Shown: positions 25,766 through 33,500 of the stretch, piece by piece | Layout of the letters: every line of letters begins with the position of its first letter | Numbering within the stretch: the stretch's first letter is position 1 | From: Spirochaetales bacterium | GTDB lineage: Bacteria > Spirochaetota > Spirochaetia > DSM-27196 > Alkalispirochaetaceae | DNA: 64,000 nt | NCBI GenBank assembly: GCA_028282545.1 | Contig: JANQHT010000068.1 | Location: 24,914-88,913, forward strand | Direction of reading: 5' to 3' | Notes under the pieces: model-generated | Told to the model about the DNA's origin: nothing | The model's input: only the letters and a program-made list of their open reading frames with translations | Database searches by the model: none | Made by a program: the position numbers and the translations under genes

Positions 25766-27981
25766 GCGTTTAGTTCGGTCAGGTAGCGGCGGTACTTCTT
25801 CGGCAGGAAGTGTTGTTGGAGGGCGAGATTGGTTCGATCCTCGATAGCGATGTGGCGGACGTAATCGCGCCATAGATTCTGCATCGCCTCATCGCCGCGG
25901 GTATCCGATTCGGCGGTCGTGTCGAACGGTGCTCCCTCGTCCGCCGAGCCAAAATGGAGATGGGTGCCGTCGTAGAAGGCAAGCTCGTGTCGTTTTCTGT
26001 CGATGATGTACCATCGCCCGGTGTGCATGCGCTCCACAAAGGAGGGCGCGATCACCGGCAGCAGGCGGCAATCGGGTTCCATTTCGGCGACCCACAGATC
26101 GTCCCCCCGTTTGACAAAACGGAGAATCCCCAGAAAGCGTTCCGCCTCATGAAGGAGGCGTCGCCGGCCCTCCTCGGCTCGGAGAACCGCCTCGTCGAAC
26201 GCAGGCGCGTCCAGTTGACCTCGGTCGATGGAGCCTCGCGCGAGAACCACGAGACTCCTCTCAATCCCGGGCAACTCCGATAGGAAGGCGTGATAGATCA
26301 ACGTGTACCGGGAGCGGTTGCGTCCCAGGCGTCGGGCGACGCGAACCGCACCGGCACTGTCCGTTTCGATCAGGCGATCTTCGATGAAGAGGTCGTTCTG
26401 GTGGTCGGAGTGCCGATTCGTGGCAACGATCTCTTCAGGAATACGATCGACTCGTTCCACGACCGCATCGAAGAGGGTGAGGAGACCGGCAAAGGTACCG
26501 TCGTAGAGCAGGCGGTATCGTTTTGTAGGCGGCACGGTACCGATTTCGTTTTTCTTCACTCCCGCGAGAGAGGGGAGGGACGCGTGTGTTGCCGGACGGG
26601 CCGGCCGCGCACGTTGGTTGGCCGTCCGGGCCACAGGTCGCTTCCCGGTGGGCCGGTTCGGCGAGCGGCGCTCTCGTTGGTCCGGCGGGACCGCGGTATC
26701 GCTCGGTTCGTTTGGAAAGATAGAGAGTTGTCCCCACGCCGCAACGCTGCGCCCTCCTGTACCATCCGCCGTAGGTGGTGCTTCGTTCGTCGTCTTCCCG
26801 GCAAAGAGTGCCCGGAGGTGGTCCGGCGGTAGATCACACGCTTCGATACGGAGACCGTTGCAGGTGATGAAGTAGCGTGCCCGATTGAGCGCGATACCGA
26901 ATCGTTTGAGCAGATCAAAGGTGAGACGTGTCCGCCGTCGTGTGTGAACGATCCGCCTGGCGCCCTGTAGCCCTATCCCCGGCACCCGCAGGAGGAGCCG
27001 ATAGTCGGCGCGCTGCACGTCTATGGGAAAGAGGTCGTAGTTGCGCAGCGCCCAGGCAAGTTTTGGATCCACCTCGCTATCCATCTCCTCCTGGCCCTCG
27101 GTGAAAAGTTCCGCCACGTCGTAGTGGTAGAGCCGGATGAGCCAGTCCACCTGGTAGAGACGGTGCTCCCGTTGTAGCGGCGGGGAGTCCGCCGATGGTA
27201 GGCGACGGTCGGAACCGACCGGCATGTAGGCCGAGTAATAGACGCGGCGCATCGCGAGGCGGTTGTAGAGGTGTGACGCCAGGGTAACGATCGTTCGGTC
27301 GCTCTCGGGGCTTGCACCGACGATGAGCTGGGTCGACTGGCCCGCGGGCGCAAAGGTCGGAGTGTGGCTCAGGCGTCTGTGATCCTCCTGCGTCTCCCGT
27401 AGCTTGTCCGCGAGGCGGCCCATCGTTCCAACGATGGCGCGCTTGGTCTTCTGTGGCGCCAAAGCGGTGAGGCTCTGTTCCGAGGGCAGCTCGATGTTGA
27501 CGCTTATCCGATCGGCGTAGAGGCCCGCCTCGTTGACACATCGCTCCGAGGCGCCGGGTATCGCCTTGAGGTGGATGTAGCCGCCGAAGCCCTCATCCCG
27601 ACGAAGCCGCCTGGCTACCGCTATGAGCCTGTCCATTGTGTAGTCTGGATCACCGAGGATGCCCGAACTGAGGAAGAGACCCTCGATGTAGTTGCGCTTG
27701 TAGAAGTTGATGGTGAGATCGACGAGTTCCTGTACGGTGAACGTGCAGCGCCTGACGTCGTTGCTGCGTCGACTGACGCAGTAGGCGCAGTCGTAGATGC
27801 AATGGTTGGAGAAGAGGACCTTTAACAGGGAGACGCAGCGACCATCAGCGGCCCAGCTATGGCAAACACCCGCGGGCCGCGCTGCGCCGATGGTGCCGGC
27901 GCGAGCGCTCCCGCTGGATGCGCAGGACGCATCGTACTTGGCCGAGTCCGCGAGGATGGCAAGCTTGTCCGCCAGATCCAT
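25756..27981 (-). CDS. Radical-SAM DNA modification/repair protein fused to a DUF4130-like DNA-metabolism domain
   Basis: About 741 residues from the ATG at 27981, matching the family start (MDLADKLAILADSAKYDASC). The radical-SAM cluster CX3CX2C is at Cys61/65/68 (CIYDCAYC), and a helix-hairpin-helix follows (LLLRVPGIGLQGARRIVHTR). This half fits the putative DNA modification/repair radical-SAM family (TIGR03916). After a low-complexity Arg/Pro linker, about 478-741 (YRLLYDGTFAGLLTLFDAVV ... FLPKKYRRYLTEL) fits the TIGR03915/DUF4130 family. The two are usually separate neighbouring genes; here they are one polypeptide. The substrate is unknown; the helix-hairpin-helix suggests DNA. There is no ribosome site (see the palindrome entry). 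Confidence 0.88.
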   Translation of the reverse strand: MDLADKLAILADSAKYDASCASSGSARAGTIGAARPAGVCHSWAADGRCVSLLKVLFSNHCIYDCAYCVSRRSNDVRRCTFTVQELVDLTINFYKRNYIEGLFLSSGILGDPDYTMDRLIAVARRLRRDEGFGGYIHLKAIPGASERCVNEAGLYADRISVNIELPSEQSLTALAPQKTKRAIVGTMGRLADKLRETQEDHRRLSHTPTFAPAGQSTQLIVGASPESDRTIVTLASHLYNRLAMRRVYYSAYMPVGSDRRLPSADSPPLQREHRLYQVDWLIRLYHYDVAELFTEGQEEMDSEVDPKLAWALRNYDLFPIDVQRADYRLLLRVPGIGLQGARRIVHTRRRTRLTFDLLKRFGIALNRARYFITCNGLRIEACDLPPDHLRALFAGKTTNEAPPTADGTGGRSVAAWGQLSIFPNEPSDTAVPPDQRERRSPNRPTGKRPVARTANQRARPARPATHASLPSLAGVKKNEIGTVPPTKRYRLLYDGTFAGLLTLFDAVVERVDRIPEEIVATNRHSDHQNDLFIEDRLIETDSAGAVRVARRLGRNRSRYTLIYHAFLSELPGIERSLVVLARGSIDRGQLDAPAFDEAVLRAEEGRRRLLHEAERFLGILRFVKRGDDLWVAEMEPDCRLLPVIAPSFVERMHTGRWYIIDRKRHELAFYDGTHLHFGSADEGAPFDTTAESDTRGDEAMQNLWRDYVRHIAIEDRTNLALQQHFLPKKYRRYLTELNANG

Positions 27982-28016
27982 AAAAATACTATACATATGT
28001 ATAGTATTTTTTGCAA
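27982..28016 (-). promoter_or_regulatory. Perfect 30-bp palindrome over a sigma70-type promoter, predicted leaderless start
   Basis: Bases 27982-28011 form an uninterrupted palindrome with 15-base arms (arm AAAAATACTATACAT), directly abutting the ATG at 27981. In the minus orientation TTGCAA, 17 bases and TATAGT form a -35/-10 pair, with the -10 and most of the spacer inside the palindrome. Counting seven bases on from the -10 places +1 on the A of the ATG, and no Shine-Dalgarno is present. A dimeric repressor bound here would cover the promoter. The binding protein is unknown. Confidence 0.7.
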
Positions 28017-28070
28017 GCACGCTATCGTGCCGCGATGCGCATCGTGGGACGCCACAATGCACGCCGTGGC

Positions 28071-29003
28071 TTACGAGAAGAGTGTTGGATCGTTGTTCAG
28101 GAGGGTAGGCACCGTGAGTGAGAGTCCGCAAACCTCGTTTATGAGCTTCGCGAAATGGGTTACCAGCACCGGTGAGTTGAGCTCGTCCGGGTGATGCATA
28201 AAGAAGTAGATACGACGGATGCCGTTATCGAGCCACACTTTGATACGATTCGCCCAATCGTCCAACCGACTGTAGTCGGAGGGGTGAAGGTTGCCCCCCA
28301 CGAATCGAATAAAGGCCTCGGGTACGGTGAGGCGCTGGTGAAGCACGTCGCGTCTGCCCGGCGTGTCGGTGATGACGGCGCCGACACCGAACTCCCGGAG
28401 CATCGCAAAGGTTTCGTCGTAGACGCCGACATCGGCGAACCAGGCGGGGTGGCGGAACTCGACCGTGAGAGGGTAGCGATCTCTTGGGAAGGCTTCCAGG
28501 TAGGTTGATAGCGTATCGAACCCGGCGGGAGAGAACGTGGGCGGGAGTTGGAGAAAGAGCGTACCGAGATGGGGGCCAAAGCCGTCCACGCCGCGGAGAA
28601 AGTCCGTTGTCAACCGCTCCGCTCCCTTGAGCCGCTGCCAATGGGAGACGCCCTGAAAGATCTTGGGACAGAAGAGAAAATCTCGCCCGGTCTGGGCGGC
28701 CCACCCCGCCATGCGTTCCGCCTGGGGCATCTGATGATAGGTGGCGTTCAGCTCCACGCTGTTGAAGTTCCCGGCGTAGACGCTGAGGAAGCAGGCCGAT
28801 TTCGTGCCTCGCGGATAGAGCTGACCTATCCAGTCGCTTCGACCCCATTTTGCGCAGCCCAGAAAGAGGCGTTGATCCTTGGTGCCCGTCGGATTGACCC
28901 CTTCCGGCACGTGTGGCGTGGCCAGGAGTTGTATCGTGTCCGCGTGATCACCGGGGAGGCTCAGATCTAGGTCGTCGAGGTTCGCTACCTTTCCGAAATC
29001 CAT
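28071..29003 (-). CDS. DUF72 family TIM-barrel-like protein
   Basis: 310 residues. LFLGCAKWGRSDWIGQLYPR, then FLSVYAGNFNSVELNATYHQ, FLFCPKIFQGVSHW, GTLFLQLPPTFSP and VEFRHPAWF are the conserved DUF72 (YecE) blocks in order; the fold is a TIM barrel with unknown activity. A 45-residue N-terminal extension precedes the domain. It lies 89 bases upstream of the radical-SAM fusion on the same strand, but the fusion has its own promoter. Co-occurrence with a DNA-metabolism gene is noted without a known mechanism. Confidence 0.9.
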   Translation of the reverse strand: MDFGKVANLDDLDLSLPGDHADTIQLLATPHVPEGVNPTGTKDQRLFLGCAKWGRSDWIGQLYPRGTKSACFLSVYAGNFNSVELNATYHQMPQAERMAGWAAQTGRDFLFCPKIFQGVSHWQRLKGAERLTTDFLRGVDGFGPHLGTLFLQLPPTFSPAGFDTLSTYLEAFPRDRYPLTVEFRHPAWFADVGVYDETFAMLREFGVGAVITDTPGRRDVLHQRLTVPEAFIRFVGGNLHPSDYSRLDDWANRIKVWLDNGIRRIYFFMHHPDELNSPVLVTHFAKLINEVCGLSLTVPTLLNNDPTLFS

Positions 29004-29069
29004 GAACCGATGGGAATTGTACGCCAGGAGACCGGTCGCCGCAACAGAACGGCTGGTGGTTCAACAGTT

Positions 29070-29115
29070 CAGGCTGTCCCAGAACCCGGATGGACAGGGG
29101 TTGTGGGACAGCCTG
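29070..29115. repeat. Long hairpin in the divergent intergenic region
   Basis: CAGGCTGTCCCA and TGGGACAGCCTG are perfect 12-bp arms. Inside them, after one mismatch, AACCC pairs with GGGTT, giving a stem of about 17 bp with a short loop. It lies between two divergent genes and has no adjacent T-run on either strand, so it is not a normal terminator. It may be a REP-like element or an insertion-sequence end remnant. Confidence 0.55.
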
Positions 29116-29140
29116 AAATGCTGCTCCGCGTCGTTTTTTC

Positions 29141-29169
29141 TTGACAGGCCGGAATTTTCCCCCTAACCT
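29141..29169 (+). promoter_or_regulatory. Candidate promoter of the alpha-glucoside operon
   Basis: A consensus -35 TTGACA is followed after 17 bases by TAACCT, a weak -10. It lies about 110 bases before the binding-protein start and upstream of both LacI-type operators, so repressor would sit in the early transcribed region. Confidence 0.45.
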
Positions 29170-29196
29170 TTTTGTTAAATAGGGCATTAAACAAAA

Positions 29197-29210
29197 CGAA
29201 AACGTTTTTG
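29197..29210. promoter_or_regulatory. LacI-family operator 1
   Basis: CGAAAACGTTTTTG is a near-perfect copy of the LacI/GalR-type palindrome GAAAACGTTTTC. Its centre is 38 bp from the second site, compatible with cooperative or looped binding. The LacI-family gene in the same operon is the likely binder. Confidence 0.7.
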
Positions 29211-29234
29211 TTGAAGTGTTTGTAAAGTTTGTTT

Positions 29235-29248
29235 CGAAAACGTTTTCG
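29235..29248. promoter_or_regulatory. LacI-family operator 2
   Basis: CGAAAACGTTTTCG is a perfect 14-bp palindrome with the central CG typical of LacI/GalR-family sites, 33 bases before the binding-protein ATG. Confidence 0.78.
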
Positions 29249-29281
29249 ATTTGTCGTGCCAAACAATCAAGGAGGGTTCCT

Positions 29282-30592
29282 ATGCAAAAGGGTACGATGT
29301 TCGTCGTCACGGCGCTGCTGCTGTTCGGTATCGCTTTGCCGCTCTTTGCCGGTGGCGACGCGGAGGAGCAGGCCGACGGGGTAGTCGAACTCGTCATTCC
29401 TCACTACAAGGCGGGTCAAAATGTCGGTGCGCGCTTCTTTTTGCCGCAGGTCGAACGCTTCAACGCGGCGTATGAGGGGCGGTATCGCATCGTCATCGAA
29501 GAGTTGCCACAGGACGGCTACAGAGACAAGATCAAGCAACTGGCCCAGCAGGATCGGCTCCCTGCGTTGATCGAGGGTGCGGACCACATCTGGTTCGAGG
29601 ACGTTATGGTGGCGAACGACCGCGTCCTTGATCTTGGGCCCTGGCTCGATGAACACCCCGAGATCGGGTCCTTGCTCATCGACGACGCCGTCGAGTACAA
29701 CACACAGGGCGGGAAGATCGTCAGCCTTCCCTTTGCGGTCGTTCGTCCGATCGGTCTCTTCTACAACGAGACGCTCTATGAGCCGACGCAGAGGATCGGC
29801 GCGATGACCTTTGACGAGTTCGTCGCGTCCTTGGGCGACGACAGGATCGCCTTTATGACGAGTGAGAACGCCTGGACTACGGGTCTCTTTCTCACCTCCC
29901 TTATCATGGACGAGCCGGGCGGTGTAGAGATGCTGAGAGCTGGCGTGGTCGACAAGGTCTACGACTACACGGGCCCCATCTGGCTCGCCGCAACGACGAA
30001 GCTGCAGCGCTTCCTCCAGGATCACGCCACGCTGAACACTTTGGGGGCGGCCTACGCCGACGCTGCCAACGCCTTTATGAGCCGGAACGCTGCGGTCATC
30101 GCCAACGGGCCGTGGATGGTCAACGATTTCACACCCGATGCAGCGGACAAGTGGTCGGGAGGCTTCAGCGGTGAACAGGTCCGCGGCGACATCTATCCCG
30201 GCAACGCCGCGATCGCGAACGTTATGGACTACAACTGGTGGATCCCCGTCTCCGCTTCAGAGCGAGAACGTGAAGCGGCTCTGGCCTTTCTCGAGTTCAT
30301 GATGCAACCCGATGAACTGGAGGCGTTTATGCTCGCCGAAGGGGGAACCGCACCCAAACTGGATGTCTCTCCGGACTTCCTGGAAGCGCTGGCGGAGAAC
30401 CCGATCCTCAGCGACCTTGCGACCGCCGTGAACGCAGATACGGCGTTCTCGGTAGCCGTCTACGACGTGATGCCCAACTCAATCGCCAACGAGGAGTTCG
30501 GCAAGCAGTTGCCTAAACTGATCGACGGCTCGTTTACGCCCGCCGAGTTCCTGGCGGAACTCACGGAGAAGGCTGAAGAGACGCGCATGTAG
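29282..30592 (+). CDS. ABC transporter sugar-binding protein of the alpha-glucoside operon
   Basis: 436 residues from the ATG at 29282 with AAGGAGGG upstream. The leader MFVVTALLLFGIALPLFAGG has the FAGG end common in spirochaetal binding proteins. VELVIPHYKAGQNVGARFFL opens lobe one, and GADHIWFEDVMVANDRVLDL and the later NAAVIANGPWMVNDF motif match MalE-like CUT1 binding proteins. It would bind an alpha-glucan oligosaccharide, given the GH65 genes in the operon. It is the first gene behind the twin operators. Confidence 0.92.
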   Translation: MQKGTMFVVTALLLFGIALPLFAGGDAEEQADGVVELVIPHYKAGQNVGARFFLPQVERFNAAYEGRYRIVIEELPQDGYRDKIKQLAQQDRLPALIEGADHIWFEDVMVANDRVLDLGPWLDEHPEIGSLLIDDAVEYNTQGGKIVSLPFAVVRPIGLFYNETLYEPTQRIGAMTFDEFVASLGDDRIAFMTSENAWTTGLFLTSLIMDEPGGVEMLRAGVVDKVYDYTGPIWLAATTKLQRFLQDHATLNTLGAAYADAANAFMSRNAAVIANGPWMVNDFTPDAADKWSGGFSGEQVRGDIYPGNAAIANVMDYNWWIPVSASEREREAALAFLEFMMQPDELEAFMLAEGGTAPKLDVSPDFLEALAENPILSDLATAVNADTAFSVAVYDVMPNSIANEEFGKQLPKLIDGSFTPAEFLAELTEKAEETRM

Positions 30593-30685
30593 GTGTGCGA
30601 CGAGGAATCGTCGAACGGGAGCGCGGCATCCGTCGCGTTCCCGATCCTCAGGTAACGGGTTGTCCAACGGGCGGGGGGAGGTGTC

Positions 30686-31567
30686 GTGAAACTCGATAGA
30701 ATCAGCCAAAAGAGCCTGCCCTGGGTCTACCTCTTTATCCTACCGTCGGTGCTTGTCTTCCTGATCTTCTATCTCGTGCCGATCGTAACGGTCTTTGCGA
30801 CGAGCCTTACGCACTGGGACGGCTACAACGCGCCCGTGTTCGAGGGACTCCAGAACTACGGGCGACTCTTTACCCGAGACTCATTTCTCATTTCGCTGCG
30901 GAACCTTTTGTGGTGGTCCGTCATCGCGGCCACGCTCCACGTGGGCTTCGGCGTGCTTATCGCGTTTCTCTTCTATCGAAGGTCCACGGGGTGGAGGGCG
31001 GTCCGGGCCGCCTTTATGATTCCCAACGTCATATCGGCCGCGGCACTGGCCATGATCTACCGTTTCCTCTTCAACAACGACTTTGGTCTGTTGAACGGCT
31101 TCATCCGTATCTTCGCGCCCAACTTTTCGGTCAACTGGCTCTTTCAGTCACCCTACGCCTTCTGGGCCGTGACCCTTACGTGGCTGTTTTACGCCGTCAT
31201 CGTGACGCTCATCGTTCACGCGGAGCTGATGTCGATTCCTACGGAACTTCACGAGGCGGCCCACATCGACGGCGCGTCCGAGTTCCAGATCGCCGCCCGG
31301 ATCGACCTCCCCTTGTGTCGCTACTCGATCGGAACGAGCGTGATCCTCGCGATTACGTCGCGCATCGCCATGTACGAAGCGGTCGCGCTCACGACGCGGG
31401 GCGGGCCCGGCGACGACACGATGAACATCCCGATCATCCTGGTGAACTCGATCACAGACTTGAACTACGGCTTTGCGAACGCCGCCGCCGTCGTCATGTT
31501 CCTCCTGGGGATTCTCACTCTGCTGTTGGTCAACTGGCTGTTCAAAATGAACAAGCGCGGTTTCTGA
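30686..31567 (+). CDS. Carbohydrate ABC transporter permease (MalF type)
   Basis: 293 residues; the start is a GTG with GGGGGGAGG seven bases upstream. Six helices, first LPWVYLFILPSVLVFLIFYL. The EAA loop reads LHEAAHIDGASEFQIAARI, and the last helix ends LLVNWLFKMNKRGF. It partners the next permease, 11 bases downstream. About 90 bases separate it from the binding-protein gene, with no strong terminator seen there. Confidence 0.92.
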   Translation: MKLDRISQKSLPWVYLFILPSVLVFLIFYLVPIVTVFATSLTHWDGYNAPVFEGLQNYGRLFTRDSFLISLRNLLWWSVIAATLHVGFGVLIAFLFYRRSTGWRAVRAAFMIPNVISAAALAMIYRFLFNNDFGLLNGFIRIFAPNFSVNWLFQSPYAFWAVTLTWLFYAVIVTLIVHAELMSIPTELHEAAHIDGASEFQIAARIDLPLCRYSIGTSVILAITSRIAMYEAVALTTRGGPGDDTMNIPIILVNSITDLNYGFANAAAVVMFLLGILTLLLVNWLFKMNKRGF

Positions 31568-31578
31568 GGAGGTACGGA

Positions 31579-32445
31579 GTGGCGAGTGGTGGTGTAGTCG
31601 AGAACGACGTAGCACACAGGACACGAAAGATCGTCTTCGGCGTTCTCACGTACGCGGTTCTTCTTTTTGTGTTCGTTGTCTCCGCCTTTCCCATCCTGTG
31701 GGTCGCCATGTCAGCGTTTAAGGACAACGCGGCCATCCTTACGAGCCCCTTCGCGCTGCCGAATCAGCTGAATTTCGACGCCTTTGTCGAGGTCTTCACC
31801 CAATACAGCTTCCAGATCTTCACGGTGAACTCACTTTTCGTGGCGGGTTTCGCGACGATCATCTCGCTCGTGATCTACGCCATGGGGGCGTACGTCATCG
31901 CGAAATACAACTTCCCCGGGAAGAACCTCCTCTACATCCTCTTTACGCTCACGTTGCTCGTGCCGCCTCACACAAAGGCGCAGCCGATATTCTCGTTGAT
32001 CCTCGATCTGGGCATCTACGACACCAAGCTCGCGCTGGTGTTTGTCTACATCTCGTTTGGTATGGCCATTTCCATGTTCATTTTGCGCTCCACGTTTACC
32101 TCTATCCCCAAGGAGTTCAGCGAGGCGGCCGCCATCGAAGGGGCGGGATTCTTTCGGATCTTCTGGACGATTCACATGCCCCTCGCGCGCACCGGCATGG
32201 CGACCGCCGGTACCATGATGTTTCTTGCCCACTGGAACGAGTTCTTCTACGCCCTGCTCCTGACAACCTCTCCCGCACATCGTACCCTTCCCCTGGCGCT
32301 CGCCTTCTTCACTGAGGCGTTTTCCTACGACTACACGCAGATGTTTGCAGCTCTCACCGTCGTGGTGATTCCCGGCATTCTGATCTACGTGTTCGCGCAG
32401 GAGCAGATTCAGACGAGCTTCGCCTCGTCCGGCGTGAAGGGATAG
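31579..32445 (+). CDS. Carbohydrate ABC transporter permease (MalG type)
   Basis: About 288 residues from the GTG at 31579 (GAGGAGGT upstream). Helix one is FGVLTYAVLLFVFVVSAFPI, followed by WVAMSAFKDNAAILTSPF. The EAA loop reads FSEAAAIEGAGFFRIFWTIH, and the C-terminus TSFASSGVKG is the CUT1 ending. No ATPase gene is in the operon, so a shared ATPase is presumed. Confidence 0.92.
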   Translation: MASGGVVENDVAHRTRKIVFGVLTYAVLLFVFVVSAFPILWVAMSAFKDNAAILTSPFALPNQLNFDAFVEVFTQYSFQIFTVNSLFVAGFATIISLVIYAMGAYVIAKYNFPGKNLLYILFTLTLLVPPHTKAQPIFSLILDLGIYDTKLALVFVYISFGMAISMFILRSTFTSIPKEFSEAAAIEGAGFFRIFWTIHMPLARTGMATAGTMMFLAHWNEFFYALLLTTSPAHRTLPLALAFFTEAFSYDYTQMFAALTVVVIPGILIYVFAQEQIQTSFASSGVKG

Positions 32446-32468
32446 GTCAGAGGCGGAACTCCGATACA

Positions 32469-33476
32469 ATGGACCATATGACGATACGAGACGTAGCGAA
32501 TCGTGCCGGAGTCTCGGTGACTACAGTATCAAAGGCGTTGAACAACTACCCCGATGTGAGTGCTGAGACGCGCGCGCGAATCAAGAAGGTCGCCATCGAC
32601 ATGGGCTATCGTCCCAACCCGATCGCCTCCAGCCTGGTGCGGAGAGAGAGCAACATCATCGGCTACGTCATGTCGAGCCTGCAGAGCCACCCCAACACAT
32701 CGATTCTCGGCGAGTACTTGAGCGGGGTTTTTACCAGCTTCACGAAGACCGACTATGAGGTGATGTTCCTGCCGGTGGACACGCAGATCCAGCGGAGGAA
32801 GAGCTACGCGCGCTTTGTCAGCGACTACCACCTCGCCGGCACAATTCTCCAGGGTCTGCGCATGGACGACCGCTACTTCGTCGAGGCGAAGCAGTCGTCG
32901 ACGCCTTGTGTGCTCATAGACATCGCGTCGGAGAGTCCGGGGATCGGCAGCGTCATGATCGACAACCGTGCCGCCTCTCGGGAGGCCGTTTCCTACCTTG
33001 TGAAGCGGGGGCACCGTCGAATCGCCCACGTTGCGGGCCTGGCAACCGCCTGGGTTACGCAGGCGCGTCTCGCGGGCTATCGGGACGCCCTGGAGGTGGC
33101 CGGTCTTGCCTTCGATCCGAACCTCGTCGTGTACGCCGACTTTCTCGAGCAGCGCGCCTTCGAGACGGCGCGGGCACTGCTCCGTCACAGGCAAGACGTC
33201 ACGGCGATCTTCTGCGCCTCGGACCTCATGGCCATGGGCGTGATGAGGGCGGCCCGCGATCTGGGCCTCGCGATGCCCGACGATCTCGCTCTCTTCGGTT
33301 TTGACAACGTGGAGTGGGCCGGCTACGTCTCCCCCCCTCTCTCCACCGTGGACCAGGATTTCCACGCCCTCGGTTACGAGGCGGCCCGGCTCCTGCACCG
33401 CATCGTGTCGGGGCGGTCGGAAGGGGGCGTCCAGCTGATACCTTACAGAACCATCTTACGGGAGAGTGCCGGATAG
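32469..33476 (+). CDS. LacI-family transcriptional regulator
   Basis: 335 residues. N-terminal LacI helix-turn-helix and hinge: TIRDVANRAGVSVTTVSKAL, then GYRPNPIASSLVRRESNIIG. The periplasmic-binding-like effector domain contains SVMIDNRAASREAVSYLVKR, IFCASDLMAMGVMRAARDLG and FGFDNVEWAGYVSPPLSTVD. It lies between the permeases and the GH65 genes. The twin GAAAACGTTTTC-type sites before the operon fit its DNA-binding class. An alpha-glucoside or glucose derivative is the likely inducer. ATG 32478 is an alternative start. Confidence 0.94.
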   Translation: MDHMTIRDVANRAGVSVTTVSKALNNYPDVSAETRARIKKVAIDMGYRPNPIASSLVRRESNIIGYVMSSLQSHPNTSILGEYLSGVFTSFTKTDYEVMFLPVDTQIQRRKSYARFVSDYHLAGTILQGLRMDDRYFVEAKQSSTPCVLIDIASESPGIGSVMIDNRAASREAVSYLVKRGHRRIAHVAGLATAWVTQARLAGYRDALEVAGLAFDPNLVVYADFLEQRAFETARALLRHRQDVTAIFCASDLMAMGVMRAARDLGLAMPDDLALFGFDNVEWAGYVSPPLSTVDQDFHALGYEAARLLHRIVSGRSEGGVQLIPYRTILRESAG

Positions 33477-33500
33477 ACATCCGGCGCGTACGGGAGAACC

